DNA of 64,000 bases from Cardiocondyla obscurior (GCF_019399895.1 NC_091872.1:5588395-5652394), one strand, 5' to 3'. Shown: positions 25,053 through 38,989, numbered from the stretch's first letter. Notes: generated from the letters alone by a model not told the origin. Numbers and translations: made by a program.

Positions 25053-27782
25053 TTTTGTTTATTCTTGTTTTGCTTCCTTTTTTATATTTTTTTTTTGTAA
25101 AATAATGGCCCGTTGGACAATCTTGAGGAGTCTCGTATACACTTTCTAACGGTCGGAGGATCTCGAGCGCGTGGACGAACACACGCGATAAGCAGGATTA
25201 ACGCGAGCGCGGATACCCGTTCTCGTCCCTGAGACGAAGAGAATACAAAATTAAATGTGAAATTCGCCGGAATTCATTCTCGCAAAAGATCTCGCAGATT
25301 CCCTCCTTTCCGGCGAATGAAATTAATGTACAATTACGCGACACAGAGAATCAACTAAGCGGGGAGAACCTCGATATCGCGCGCTTATTCCTTTAAGCGC
25401 GAGGGAAATTAATAAACCGTCGGTTTATAAGTTCCGGAAATTAGCGAGGTAGTTTAATTAATGCTCTACTGAACTTCAAATCCCCGGCGGATATTTCCAT
25501 ACTTTGCAACACGTTCTTCTCTCTTTGTAAAACAAGGAGTACCGTCCCTTCCTTTGCACCCCCGTAGCGTTTTCCCACCCGCCACGTCTCTGTGTACCCG
25601 CGTTTATTTCCCCTGTCACGCTCCATCCTCATCGCGTTTCTATCGGGCATGTGCTCCATTCAGCTTTCGTCAAATTTGAAATCGTGTCATTGGAGGCGGC
25701 TGCTCCTTACACCGCGTGCATTGAGCTTTGCGTCAACCACGGCGATAACGCTAATTAATCACGAGATACTTCATTTCCCGTCGTCATTGCCGTTTCGTGT
25801 GTTTCAAATTCCACCCGCGGCATGCATACATCGAATCACTTGATTGCCGTCTTAATTACAGATTCGCAATAGACTTTCGAACGCAAATATAAAATCCCGT
25901 ACGTTCCCGTCATTTATGTAATTAATAATTTTGTACTAATTGGTGCTCTGAGCACCACAAGTTATGAATAACTTATTTTTAATTTACATTACGCAAACCG
26001 TTGTCCATAAATCGTATCTTGCCTTCTTGCAAATGTTAAATTCGCATTTAAATATTCAACGCAAATTTAAAATATTAATTTGCAATTTATTTTATTATTA
26101 ATTTACTTCCAGCTTTAATACATACGTTTCTTCCGTTTCGCTTTACCGTATTTCAGAAGATTACTTCCGCTTATGTTTCTGTAATTTGTAAAACGCTAAG
26201 AGGCTTGATAATACAAAGACTCTTCCCTCGGTTATGTAAATCTTTATATTATATTTCTGTAAGCAAAAGTTTTTACAAAATGTAAAGTTTCTAAGTAACT
26301 TATTTTTATTTATAAAAAAAAAAAAAAATTGAGATTAGAAAACAACTACAATTTCTTGAACTCGATCGAACTCGTTTTGGATAAATTTTACATTTTATTT
26401 TACGTTATTCGTTTCTCTCAGACAAGCTTGATCGCCTAGCATCGTTTGTTTAATTGAATCCGAGCGACTGCGCGTTGGGATAAAGCTCGCGTTCTCTTTG
26501 AGATAATTTACAGGGCACTTGATTTTTATTTCAGTGCTTACGCCGTTATAGCTGGTAAAGCTAAGATAAATCGGCGGCCGCTTGATCTCGCGACTTAAAT
26601 AGCGGACTCTTAGCGAGCTCGCGGATATAGAAACTCACTGTTATCCGATCGTGCCGAGATTTTGCCCCCGGGGGCGACGTCATTCGGAAATTGGAAAATA
26701 TATCTTTCCCCGGCAAAAAGGTCAACTCGATACACACACCCGGCGCTGCAGCGAGGGATTTTTCCGGGAAGCTGCTTACGACCGTTACGTCTGATTTATC
26801 GTGTGCGCGCCGCGCTTTACCACGGTCGAACCGACGAAATTAAGTATCTCGCGATAAGTTCCTTCCCCCGCTTCGACGCAGCCCCGTCGATGCGACACCC
26901 TTTATTCACCGTCGCCCGTTTACCATGCCGTTTTTAAGGCTTTATGGCCCGTGGTACTCACTCCCGGGGCTCTCGAGTAAGAGCACTCTGTACAAAGTCG
27001 AAGATCGAGGGGAAAAAAGAGAACCCTTCCGTGGAACGAACGTTCTCAGGAATGTCAGGAAATGCGGTAACGCTTCCTCTCCTCGTTTTGGCGTTGTGCG
27101 AGATTACCGCCGGGATCCATTAGCAAATGCATTTATGTAAAGCGCGATGTGACATACGCGAAATAAGGCTGATAACGTGTTACGTTATTCTCAGAAGCTG
27201 TCATTTAATCAGCCGAACTGTGAGATTAATATCGCGATGATGATCTTTGCGTTTCGTGTCACTAGCGATTATTACGCGATAGTCTTCACTCGTATTACCT
27301 TTGCAAGAGAAATCAGAGTTTGTAAAGAAAATTTGCATTTACGTTACGCAAAATATATATACGTTATGTAAAAAAAAAATACCCCATCGCCACCGAAGTT
27401 CCCTGGTACACTTTGTGTCTAAATTTTTGCATTAATAGAAAATCTGTTTATCGTTTAGCTGTGTATATCTTTACAGGGAAATAAGGACTTCTCTCGTAAA
27501 TGAGAATTCTAAAGTAAAATTCACTTGAAATTAAATAAAGGTCGAAGTTTTGTAATTTGCATCCTTTGAAACTTATTTCGCAATTTCTCTACATTTTTAA
27601 GTACTTACTAGTTAGCAATCCCCGAGGCACTTTTATTGGACAAAGATCAACTTTAATTACGTCAGAAATCTATACGGGAAAGCAAGAAATTTGTAAAAAT
27701 TCTACGGAATAAAATAGTTTGCACGAAAATAGCGCGTAATCGAGATCATCGCGTGCACTCGTGAATACCGGGACCGGCCAGA
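25053..27782. other. Noncoding spacer between the two direct repeats
   Basis: No gag, pol or other retroelement domain was seen between the repeats, so an LTR element is not supported. GC-richer patches lie at 25.15-25.85 and 26.5-27.15 kb. Confidence 0.6.
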
Positions 27783-27992
27783 TCGGGCAGATGTTTCTTG
27801 TCCCTGATACACCCCCAATACTTCTAATACGGTTCCTCGACTCGATGTTCGAGTGATGCAATGAGCGAGGTGAATGAAACTTGGGAATAAGCAAAAAATA
27901 ATTTATGATTGCCACATTTGTAGAAATCACTACGATTACGAAAAACTTATTTTACAGCGATCTCCCATTGCTTTGACATCAAGTATATTCGT
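27783..27992. repeat. Diverged direct repeat, copy 2
   Basis: The second copy of the 24851-25052 segment: GGGCAGATGTTTCTTG, then CGAGTGATGCAATGAGCGAGG, TTTATGATTG and TTTTACAGCGATCTC. Similarity fades after about 27992. A short T-run plus TGTAAA later in both copies (25090-25105 and 28172-28188) suggests that the homology originally ran farther and was interrupted by inserted AT-rich DNA. Confidence 0.8.
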
Positions 27993-28047
27993 ATTATTCA
28001 TTTTTTTTTTAATTCTCTTTGTTTAATTATTTTTGTTTAATTCGATG

Positions 28048-28150
28048 AAAAGCCACAAAGCAAATTTATATTTATATATATATTTTTTTTTATTAGTATA
28101 TTTTATATTAGTACGATATATTCATTTTTAATTTGCTCTTGTGTAGCTTT
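28048..28150. mobile_element. Small AT-rich element with imperfect inverted ends
   Basis: AAAGCCACAAAGCAAATT at the left (about 28048-28066) pairs imperfectly with AATTTGCTCTTGTGTAGCTTT at the right (about 28130-28150), around a core of almost only A and T. The segment is absent at the equivalent place in repeat copy 1, so it may be a tiny insertion into copy 2. The element type is unknown, and a chance AT-rich hairpin is the alternative. Confidence 0.35.
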
Positions 28151-28155
28151 CTTTA

Positions 28156-28183
28156 TTTTTTTTTTTTTTTTTTTTTTTTTTTT
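28156..28183. repeat. T homopolymer (28)
   Basis: The longest single-base run in the window, followed by GTAAAGC. It lies directly after the small AT-rich inverted-end segment. Confidence 0.9.
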
Positions 28184-31100
28184 GTAAAGCAATGTACATC
28201 TATAAAAATCCGCGCGATTTAAAATGTGGAAGCGCATAGTCAAGTTAATCGTTCACTACAAAAAGAAAAACAAGATAACCGAAGTAATTGCCCCGGCCAG
28301 GCTCTCAAGTTTCAAGCAATCCGCTCTTTGTGGTCGTTTGATGGCAGATCGCCGATTAACGGACAATGGCTTTGTTGTTTTGGCACTCGCCGCGAGGTAT
28401 TCGTGTTTATCTAGCGTCCCTTTCAGACATCACAAACCTACCATGCAGACCATTCTCTCGTTTTAGTTTCTCACCCCTCGTTTACGGCGGCCTTCTTCCT
28501 CCTTTACAACTCATGTCATTCGCGTTCTTTCCTTTTCATTCCGATTGACCGTGGAGTTTTCCTAAATTTCTGTTCGCTTGTGCAGCGCCCGCTCGCGAGA
28601 ATTATTACTTTAAGAGTTTAAGTTGTTCTGCGATAATTTTTCTTTTCACATTTGCTCGTTTACTATTTAAAGCATTTGAAACATATTTAAAGTTATTTTT
28701 CTAAATGAATTTTTGACGCGATTTTTTTTTATATCTAACGACATTTAAAAGCTGCTATTGAAATCTCATTTAAAAAAGTGTCCATTTGAAATATTTAAAT
28801 GTTGTATTTTTACAATTTAATTTATTGAAAATGTTGGAAAATAATTTCAGTTATTTTACTAACAGATCTACATATATATATATTTTCGGAAAAACGAGCA
28901 ATATGTAGACGAGAGAATTAAGTAATATAACCGTAATTATATATCTATTCATTTAGAAACCAGCAAATGAGCGTTTATATAACAAAAAATGAATGCCGCA
29001 GTTTCACGTTCGTTATTTTATGGAAACGCGTTTTAGGTCGAATCGGCTATAGTTGACAAATTTCGGTTAAGCACTCGTCCATTGAGTTGCATGGAAATCG
29101 GTTCGATGGAAGCCGAGTTATTTCACGTACATGTATAAAACGAACCGGGGTAGGATTGGAGGAGCTTAACGTAGCGAACGTTATTGCAAAGTTTGCATGT
29201 TATTTTCGTCCGAATCCTCTCAACACACGCGCGGAATTCGTTCCGCTCTGTGAGCGTGTCTTAAAAATTCTCAAATATAGTTCGCGAACAATCCCCGTTA
29301 ATCGGAAGTTTAATTTTTCCATATATTTTCTACGCTAGCGGGTCGACGGCCGAAGTTTACGTCGATCGTCAGCTCGGTTATTAAAATCAATTATCGTTTT
29401 AAATATTTTTTTTTTATCAACTCGTTCATTTATTTAATTACATACAATTTTGTAGATGCCACGAAAGTCGCGGTCAATTAAAAGCACACGATGTAAATTG
29501 GTCGCTTCTTGCACTCGCTCGTTCGTATCCGGACGCTGTCATAAAACGTAACCGAAAATGCACGTGACGCGAGATGCGACAAGGCGAAGTGAGAAAGTGA
29601 CGTCGCGTCCGCGAGAATACTACGATGGTTTATTTACAACCGCTTTTCAACAGTTCACTCGTGACCACACATACCGGCACTTGCCCGTCCTCCGCCCTTA
29701 TTTCACACGCTCTCCCTCGTGTTCATTGAACTCACGCCGTCCGTGCTTTATTTTCACGCGAGATAGGACGGATGCTGCGCACTTTCGCGCCGCACCCATC
29801 ACGCTTAACAAGGGAAACGCGTAACAAACAAGCAATTTATATCCCACGTCACGATCGTTGGGTACAATATTCCATGACACAGCATCCCTCCGTTTCCTTT
29901 TTCCTTCATTTTTTTTTTTTCTTTTACTTTTATTTTCATCATTTTTCTCTGCGGATTACCCGTAATCATATTCTCCTCTTTTCTAATCAGGCAGGCCCCT
30001 AAAAAACGATTTACACGATCCGTTTTGTTCCAACCATATTTCAACAATTATTTCGTAGGCAAGCAAGTTGTTCCCGAGGGCAACGTGCACTCGAGAGGAC
30101 AAATATCATTTTCCGTTGTACTATTTCAAAGATTGAATTCTGTTAGCTTAGCATTAATAAGTGAAAACGGGAAGAAAGGAGAAAAGGCCATTATAAAATG
30201 TAATAATTATTCAACGTAACTTCAAATATGTGTATTAATAGCGGTATAAATAACAAAATTTTTTGTATATTATTTTTTAAATAATATTACTTAAATAAAA
30301 ATATAATATTAACGAAATATAATGTTAAATTAAAAAAAAATTGTTTTAAATTAATTCAACGAAATTGATTTCACCTGCTCTTACGACGTCTGCAAATGCA
30401 AATACAGCGTTACTTATTTCGCTAAACCTCTTTTCTCTGTTATTCGCCTCATCTCGTTTACATGCAAGATCGGGATAAATACAGCCGCGCTTCTTTCTCC
30501 ATTCCGTTTATCCGTTTACTTTTCTTTTTCCCTTTTTCAAACTCACCTTGCTTGCATAATTTATTTTGCAATTTATAATTGTAACTTGCGACGAGCCATA
30601 AACGGAAGTTATTCTTTCCATACCTCGCTTTCCTCTCCCTGTTCATGTTTTCTCCCCCCTCTATCCCCTTACATCGCACTCGTGAATGTATGAACGAGTG
30701 GATGCATTAAAGCAATGTAGAAACAGGCGTATCTCTAAACGCTTTTAGCCCGGTCGAAATTTACCTTCGCCGATAGCGCAGCTACTTGCTGCCGGACAGT
30801 TTATTTTCATGCAAAACGGGAGGGTTTCCGTTACGCTCTCGCGCAGCCGAGTGGAGTAGTACACGCACACAATTGACGATACAAACGCAGCAACCCGGTA
30901 ATTTATTCTGTGATTCACGACGGCCGAATCGGATTTTTTTATTTCCCACCCGCATTGTAAACTTCCCTATTTTCCAGTCAGAGAATCGTAAACAACGTTG
31001 CATTAAAAATAAATTGCTGCAATTATTATTATTATTCCTCGATAATAATATCTACCTCCAATACAAGCTGCTTTTATGTTAATTGTGAAAATCTTGCCGA

Positions 31101-33753
31101 TTATATTTATGAAGGCATTTTGTTAAAGACTTGTTGAATGGAGGCAAAGAAAAGTACAGGTCGGATTCGCGAGTTGTTCGCCTTCACCAGCGTTGACCCT
31201 TACTACTCGCGACCGTGTCCAACCACCGGTCCACTCTCCCGCGCTCACGCTCACCCGCAATCGCGAGATAAGATTACTTTGGAGTGGATTGTTCTGCATT
31301 CCGCGGTGCACGGGGCAGCCCCCACACGCGCGTACCGTCGAATGCGCCGGTAATTTATGTTGCCAACCGCGCTTGGACGAATAATATATCTTCCTGCTCG
31401 CGCTTCCTCTCTTCTTGTTTTTGAGCCGCGATTATTCACCGGCTGAGATATATATCGTTCCAGACATTTCTCGCACACGAAAATACCATTCGGGCGAAGG
31501 ACCTCGTTCTTTCCGCCACGATAAGTCTTCCGGCGGTCCTTTTTCCGGGGAATATGTCGCCGGGCCGGTATTGCGACAACTAAAACGCATTCGGCGCTTT
31601 AAAAACGCATGTTATTTCGGAAAACTCCGTGAACTCGTTCTTTATTAGAAATGTTTACCCCGGCACACGACTGCGGAAAAATTGAGCACAATCCGTTACC
31701 AAATAAAAACAAATTCCTTTCTGGCGCGGCAGCGAAAGGCGGGCGCCGTGTTAAACAGGATTAATTGGATTGCATTCGTTAAGGAAAAAAGTAGGCAAAA
31801 AAAATTCTCGGCAATACGAGAGAGCCACGCTCTTGTTTGCCAGTGCTTATTAATATTTCTAGCGAATTATAACCGACCTGTTCACCATTTTGAAACGGAA
31901 TAGCGTGGCGTTATTTTGCAATGTTATTTTTACCGTATAATGCGCGCACGCACTATGTTTTTTTTTTTTTTTTTCTTTCATGAATATTTAAGTCACATCC
32001 ACTATCATTGGACAAGACATTTCTCTTTTTTATTATACCCACTATTATCGTCCAGTATTTTTCTTTTAATTTTTCGCTCGTGATAACTTATTTGTCACAC
32101 ACGCAAACTGTACGTTTAAACTGAAACAAAAGGCTCGGATTCTTCGCGTTAAAAAATAATTCTAACCGAAAAACAATACAGAACACAGTCATCTTTTATT
32201 GCTTATTTAAAAGGTAAAAAATAGAATATCGCAGAAAGTACAAAAATACAATATTTGAAGCTGTAGCATAAAAAGTATTAATAACAATAGCGAAAAACAT
32301 TCTGGAATACCGAATATTGCAGAGTGTAACATAAAATATTGTTGCAAAAAAATTATTCGGAGCTAAATAAACTCGTAACATATATTTCGCAATAATACGA
32401 AGTTGTACAGTACCCAACTTTAAAACGCACTCGCATGAATATCGCAATAAATGATCTCGCTCCGGCGGACGAAATAAAATGTAGCGATACATTTATTTTG
32501 GAGTTATTTACGTCGAAATTCTAAAAAGTGACGCCGTATGTAATACGCCGAGGTTTTAGTTGGATTAATAGCGGCGCAATCTAAACCGCGTGCGTGATCA
32601 GCACGTTTGCGCGCATAAATTTTACTTATCGAAACGTAAAACGCGCTCTCAAATTTGATCTTGCAACCGCAATACTTCTCGAATAAACACGTCGCGAGTC
32701 AGTGGGGTTTTTTTTTTTTTTTTTCATGCTTCTCCAACTCGTGCGTGTTGGTTTCGCATTTTGCGCGCACAAAGGTACGTCCGCGAGTAAAGAGTATCGA
32801 GTTATCCTCGCGAATCGAAGCTGTCGTTGAAAATAACGCTCGCGAGCGTGTTGTGCATGTGTGCAACGAGATCGGGCCAGCATCCTCGACGAGGCGGACT
32901 CGCGACGTGTCGCCGTCGCCGTTGCGTGGATATCGGAAAAGTATTCGCGCGAATCTTAGGAGACTCTCGAGTGAATCGTTTTCTTCACACCGGAAACGCC
33001 GAGCGAAAATCCGCGACAAAGACGCGGCGTGACGTCGCGGCACGGCTCGCGCGCGAAGCGCTTCTTTGTCGAACGACTATGCAAATATTATCGAAGACGC
33101 AAACCGAATAGCACGCAAACGGAATCGTTTCGTGTGAGCAAAGCAGAATCGATTCTACGGCTGAATTGGTTACCTCGCAAAGAGACCCTCCGCCGATGAC
33201 AGATGTTACCAGATAAACAGTTCGTTTTTGCAAACGACACTTCGCCGGAGAAAACAATTTGTAATATTAAAACGATTTTGCCGAAGAGCGTTCTTCACTT
33301 CGAAAATCTACGACGCGCTATAAAATATTGAATTTTCCTAGCGTCATAAAAATTTTTGATATTTTATTACGTGTATCACGGCCTTGGAATTAAATTTTGT
33401 CAGATAGGTTACGCGATTTATCATCGATCGCATTTTTCTTGAGAGAAAACCGAGTGATTTTAAGAAGACGCGGAGGCGCCTTATTAAATGCAAACCAAGA
33501 CAGCTGTCGTGAATTATCGCTCTTCTATACGCGGTAAGGAAAAAAGCGAGATGCAAGTGGCGCTTGCGGCAGGAGCTATCGTATCCTCGTGATTTTTAAT
33601 CAGGTTTTACCCGTGTGCCGGGCGTGTACCTCGGAGAATGCAACGAAAAAGTAATCGAAGACCGTGTAAAATATGCAGGAAAATGCGGGGCAAGTTCGGT
33701 AAGCCGCAATTTGCTGAGCGTCGGCGGAAAAAAAAATACAAAATAAATTTGTA
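28184..33753. other. Noncoding; several chance-like ORFs
   Basis: The best small frames are 29558-29824 plus (ATG with A at -3, 88 codons) and 31138-31353 plus (ATG, 71 codons). Neither shows a domain. A minus-strand donor-like CAAG/GTGAGT lies at 30541-30550 inside a minus open frame, but no matching acceptor was found. Confidence 0.6.
32707..32724. repeat. T homopolymer (~18)
   Basis: An uninterrupted T run after GTGGGG in an otherwise mixed-composition stretch. Confidence 0.85.
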
Positions 33754-33786
33754 GAAAAAAAAAGAAAGAAAGAAAGAAAGAGAGAG
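33754..33786 (+). repeat. AAAG microsatellite
   Basis: A run of A followed by about six GAAA units and then GAGAG, purine-only in this strand. Confidence 0.85.
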
Positions 33787-33824
33787 CGCGAGAGCAAACA
33801 GATCAGATATATTCTCCGTGACAG

Positions 33825-34071
33825 ATGGATCAACCGTAGGCGAAACCCAACAGGGAGCCCCTGACAGTTTCGCGACCATAAATCTTGATTTTCCCTCGGG
33901 TCGAGTCACAATCGATACGGAACGAGAGGGACGACGGGTCGAGGCTTTCATCGTTACCACCGCGTGGTTGCTAATGAGGACTCCCCAGAATTATGGCACC
34001 GAACAGAGTGGCCGCAATGAAATTTTGAGGATACGGACGATGCGTTTCGCACGTACACGCGCGAAAATCAG
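33825..34071 (+). CDS. Weak candidate exon, 247 bases, unrecognised
   Basis: An open frame with codons that favour purine at position one (for example GAPDSFATINLDFPSGRV, residues ~12-29) runs from a possible acceptor (TCTCCGTGACAG, AG at 33823-33824) to a good donor (TCAG then GTGAAA at 34072). If real it holds 81 full codons, taking one base from upstream and passing two on. It cannot join directly to the exon at 43574, because the resulting frame meets TAA at once, so it would belong to another gene or isoform. A minus-strand frame is also open here (33607-33960), and chance is a serious alternative. Confidence 0.2.
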
Positions 34072-37000
34072 GTGAAATTCAGTCGGAAAAGTCAGACCTC
34101 TGTTAGCTCACTTCCATGCAAAGTATTACGATTGCATTGTCAATGATTCACGCAGCTTAAGTGCAGCTTGTTCAAAGTCTGTCGAACAATATCGTATTTC
34201 TGATTCCACTGTGCTGCTTACACGTTTTCTTCTTTTTTTGTTTGATTTTTTTTTCTTTTTTTTTTTTAGAAGCGAAATAGGTAACGCGAGATTTCGTCTC
34301 CTATATTTTCAAAGAATAATATTCAACAGCATAGCGTTTGCTATTTTAATAGAAATAAATACGGCGTGACACGATTTATTTTTATCACGGACGTGTAAAT
34401 GTAACTTTTTTTATATGTGTTCATAACGCGAAACTTAGCACCGGGACTTAACCGTTTCTACCTCGAAGCAGCTGCTTCATCTATCTGAGCAAGAGCGCTC
34501 CAGACTCAGCTAATCGCGCGCTTTTATATCTCTCCGCCACAAGGGTCCGTCTTTTTACGAGACACGCAGGGGTAACATTAAGTCGCCCAGGCGACGACCG
34601 TTCACTCGTCACACGCCTTTTTACGACACAATCTCGGACCAATGAAGTTGTTTGCGATGACACAATTTTTTGAGAGTGCATTTAAATAACAAAACCAATA
34701 GAAATATAATATTACTTTTTCATTAACAATTTGAGATTTAACTATAGTCTAAAATCGGATAAAACTTAACGAGTTAAAATTAAATATATAAATATCACAG
34801 GAAGTTAAATTTATTTAAAATCTGCTGTAATTGAATAAAAATTTTTATTTAATTCCTTCTTTTTTTTCAAACTAAAAATACGTTTACGTAGGAAAGGGAT
34901 TTGTTATTGTCTTACAGTTTATTCTTCCGGTATTACTACTGTTTTTACTTCTTCTTATCTTCTAGAGTATATGGCAAGTCTTTCGAATTCATTTCCTATT
35001 GTTTTCTGAATCTTGACCTGCCGATCGTACGTTCAACTCGACAACCCTTGTAGCGTTACCTCCGTTGGATTTATTTTTCCTGTTTGGTTTTCCGTCAATC
35101 TGGAATAGAAACTACACGACTCTGGCAAAATCGCGTAAAGTTCTCACGACTCGCGAGGCAAAATAACCGATGTTAAAAATTTGCAAGTTTCGTATGTCAT
35201 ATAAAATGTTTGTGTCGTAATTTTTTTTCTCGGATTTTAACTAGCTGATTGGAAGCGGCGTCTTACTGATTTTTCTTTTTGGTTTTTATAGCTCCGTAGT
35301 ATCTCGCGAAAAATATTTTACAGGATGCATACTTTGAAAAGCAAATTTAGCTAGGTGACGACTTCGTTGCTCGTTTGATGATGACGCGATGTGGCATATG
35401 CAATATCATAGCGCGTCATACTGTTATTCGCGTGATGAATTTCGAATAGATACCGCCGCGAGACGTTCCCACGTCTACTTGTCGTCGCATTACCGAAACG
35501 CAATTGATTCTTGCAAGTAGTCAGCTCGACTATTATTACGATAATATAATTAATTAATTAACTCCAACATTTACGACGGTAAATCCATTTCAGGCACGTT
35601 CAACCGTAAACAAATATTTTGCGCGGCCCGTTCTTACGTCTCGGGACGGACAATGGGGCATGCAAATTATTGGAGTATTGTGTTACGGCACCTATTTATT
35701 ACGAATAATAATGACTCCGATGTGGTTTAGATTCGAATATAATTTTCCATCGCGATTTTTTACCGATTTAAATGTAGCATAATTTATTCATCGCTTTTAT
35801 TGTACTTCGCATCGCGGGGGCCGCGGAATATACGAGCTGTGTATACACACCGTACACGCATACATTACGCGTGTAATGGCGAATTTTAATGTTTTTATAT
35901 ATTCCCGAATTTAATTAACTCTCGGCATTAATTATCTGTCATAACGTACATACAATAGAATAATTAATTCTTTTTTTTTTTATAAATGGAATATTATGAT
36001 ACGAATTGATCTTTGCGAGTAGCGCGGCACACGTTTAATTAACAAATATAATCGCAATTAAGCTAGTCCCAGTAGATCTAATCCCAGAACTTGGTTTGGT
36101 TTTTTTTCTTTTTCCCCTCGCGTTATTTTCGCGATTTCGAAGGAATTCCGGCTACGTGCGGCGATAAAGTGCTCGTGCTTGACGGTAATGCCGCGCGAAG
36201 TGCTATTATAATACGCGCGATTATTACACGCAATCGTAATTAATCGTATTTTCGTGAGTGCAGTATTACGCGAGTATTTCGAGCAAATTTGAGAGGCGGA
36301 GAAACGCTTGGAAAACACCATCGGGCGATATTAGAGCGACGTTAAAGTCAGCAAGTTATAATTACTTCGCATTTTATTTTTGTTGACGTTACACGTAATT
36401 TGTAATTTGTAATTATTTTGCGCGCTTGCCGATTATTCTTTTTGATATTAATTATTATCATTCGTTTCTGTTCTACGCTTTCATCAGACTTTCGGCATAA
36501 TCCCGACGCTGCCATTTGTGCATTGCATCGGCGAGAAACGTATATTTTATTTTGTAAGTTAATGGCTCTTGGTGATAATTACATCTAAAATAAATTTATT
36601 TATATTTTAGAAATAAGAGTATAAGCCTGGAAAAATAATGACAATTAATCGTTTATGCCCTCTTTCATGCCCCTATTTCATGAGTATTTCGCTTCGACAC
36701 GCTTTTCGATTCAAGATTCTATTTACTTGTAATTAACGCATCAAGTAATCCGAGCTTGCGAACCCGATAACTCATATTACAATTGAACTCCCGATAGTAC
36801 GCGTTCGCGCTATCGACCGTGAATGTCAGGTGTTCGTGCTGAGCATTATCTACACGCCGGTGCGTTATCCTCGACGCCGTATACAGGATTTACATCCATA
36901 ACCGCTGCTGGCCATTATCCGTATTAACCGTCGTCCGGAATATTTTCATCTGTTCCTCGGCCATTTTTACCACTCGCGCGGGTCGCTTAATGATCGCGGC

Positions 37001-38989
37001 CGCGAGACAACGAGCGCGAATCCCTCCCTTTTTTTTTTTTTTTTTTTTTATTTTCCCTCGGCGTATCGCGCGCGGAAATAGCTCTCGCGAAAGGAATTAC
37101 GGTCGGCGCGCATGACGCGCCTATTTACGATTCATATAAATCGCGCCGGTCGCTGGCTGGCCAGGGGGTAGAAGGGCAACACGCGGGGCGGTCCATTACA
37201 TCTCGCGCGTAACGCGTACGTGGTTACCGCGATGTGTCATAGCCGCCGGGCGGGCGCGGCCGGGACTAAAGCGCGCGTCATGAATATTTATCCACGGCTA
37301 TTGCAAAATAAATGTCGGTGCCGAGGAACCCGCGGCGAGACAGAGAAAAAGCGAGGGAAAGAGCGCGGCAAAAAGAAACGGAGGAATCGCGTAATCCCGA
37401 GGCCGCGTCTACGTTTCTCCCCCGGGCTCCTCTAGGTCTCCCTGTCGCGCTTGCGCTCGCACGATATCGACGAGAGGATTAAAATTTCATCCGATCCCGC
37501 CGCCACCATCGTCGATATGACGACGACGACGACGACTGTTGCGGCTGACTCCCCCGCCCGCGTCTCCCTGAAAGCTCGGATATTTATTTTCGCCGCCCGG
37601 ATACGACCGCACCTTTGCCAGTCGCTCTCGCCCTCGAAGCCCAGTCCGCTTTCGTGCGTTTTCGTTTCCGTATGAAAAATTTGGCCGCAATGACGACCGC
37701 TTGAGTGAAAGCATGGCTCGCCCGGGGCTGGGTGCCACGCTTGAAAGGGTGTCCATATCGGGAATCGCTCGCGAAATGATGTTCGTCGCGAGCTTTGGTT
37801 TTCAAGCGGGGTTAGTTCGGCTCCGCGTGCAATTAGAGACCGCACATTCAAAAGAGCTTTTCGTCCCCATTAGCGTCCATCGAGTTCTTTAATGGTAATG
37901 AGAATACGACGTGAAATTAAAATATTATTTATGATCATTCGCGATTTAATAAAGATTCTTTGGAGAAATTACTTTCTCACGAAATGCATTTCTTCGCGGA
38001 GAAATATTTTCTTCAATAATTAACCGCGACTGCGTAATTAACGAGTGTTTTTTTTTTTTTATTGATATCGATTTATGGATTAACTCGCAAGCTATTGCGT
38101 CACGCGGTTCTTGCTTTTTTTTATATACTCAATCGCGTAGATATATATTCTGATTTCATAACAGTACGCTGTTCCGCAGTTTACCGAGATACACGGAAGC
38201 TTCCAATTTTATTCATTGCTAACTGTCACGTCAACGATCAAATATCAATATAGTTGGACATTTGCAATTTTTCGCGAACTGTGTAACAGTTCGATAGCAT
38301 TTTTCTCGCTTAGAAATGTTACCAAAAATTCCTTCCAAAAAATAAAAAAAAATAAAAATAAAAATAGAAAAAAAAAACGAAATCAACACGCAACACATGC
38401 ACGAACGTTTGGAATTTTTATCTAGCGTAATCCAACATTTTAGAGCGATAAAAAATTTAGAATAGGAAAGTCGGGAACGGATGATAGAATTTCAACGTTC
38501 TTAAGAAACCAACGACATAGGCGGGGGCGAATTCCGCGTTGAGGGATGAATTCTTTTCGTTCCATGTATGTCCGCGACGATAGTCCGGCTCTGCAAACTT
38601 TGCGGGTTGTTACCAAGTCGATCTTATTGTTCGCCAAAAGGCAGAGGGCTGCTCGCAATCCCGAGGGCTCGCGTCTAATATCCCGGGCCATAAAATTTTT
38701 ATATAAAACAAAAGAGAGGGAGAGTTACGGCCTCTGAGAGGTTCAGCGCGATGGCAGAGACGTGATATATGATCGCTGCGAGTCGAGCTTTTGGCTTCCG
38801 CGACGTGAACGAAGCCTTATTTTCGGAGCCCACCGGCTCGCCGAGTAAATTGTCTAAGGGCTCAGGTAGAAAGCGGAGACGCGGCGGTCGATCGAAACCA
38901 GCGTTTGCATCGGTAATACATTAGAAAATCAAAACGCAATGGTCGACAATTGGTGATTCAGATTGATTTCTGCTTCCGCTTTTTGCAAG
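34072..38989. other. Noncoding; no supported gene
   Basis: AT-rich to about 36.6 kb, then a CpG-rich stretch at 36.8-37.9 kb with overlapping frames on both strands, including the 139-codon minus frame 37432-37851, which runs through a GAC-type repeat near 37520. A small ATG frame lies at 38546-38737 (63 codons). Confidence 0.6.
37029..37049. repeat. T homopolymer (21)
   Basis: Twenty-one T after TCCCTCCC, then ATTTTCCCTCG. Confidence 0.9.

Noticed and set aside
25053..27782. LTR retrotransposon bounded by the two direct repeats
   Set aside because: No gag or pol residues or primer-binding site seen between them, and the repeats differ too much for a recent element.
30541..30679. Minus-strand exon ending at a CAAG/GTGAGT donor
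   Set aside because: No acceptor or convincing start with a recognisable peptide upstream on that strand.
37432..37851. 139-codon minus-strand open frame with a Val run
   Set aside because: The run comes from a GAC-type repeat, and the block is CpG-rich and stop-poor in several frames on both strands.
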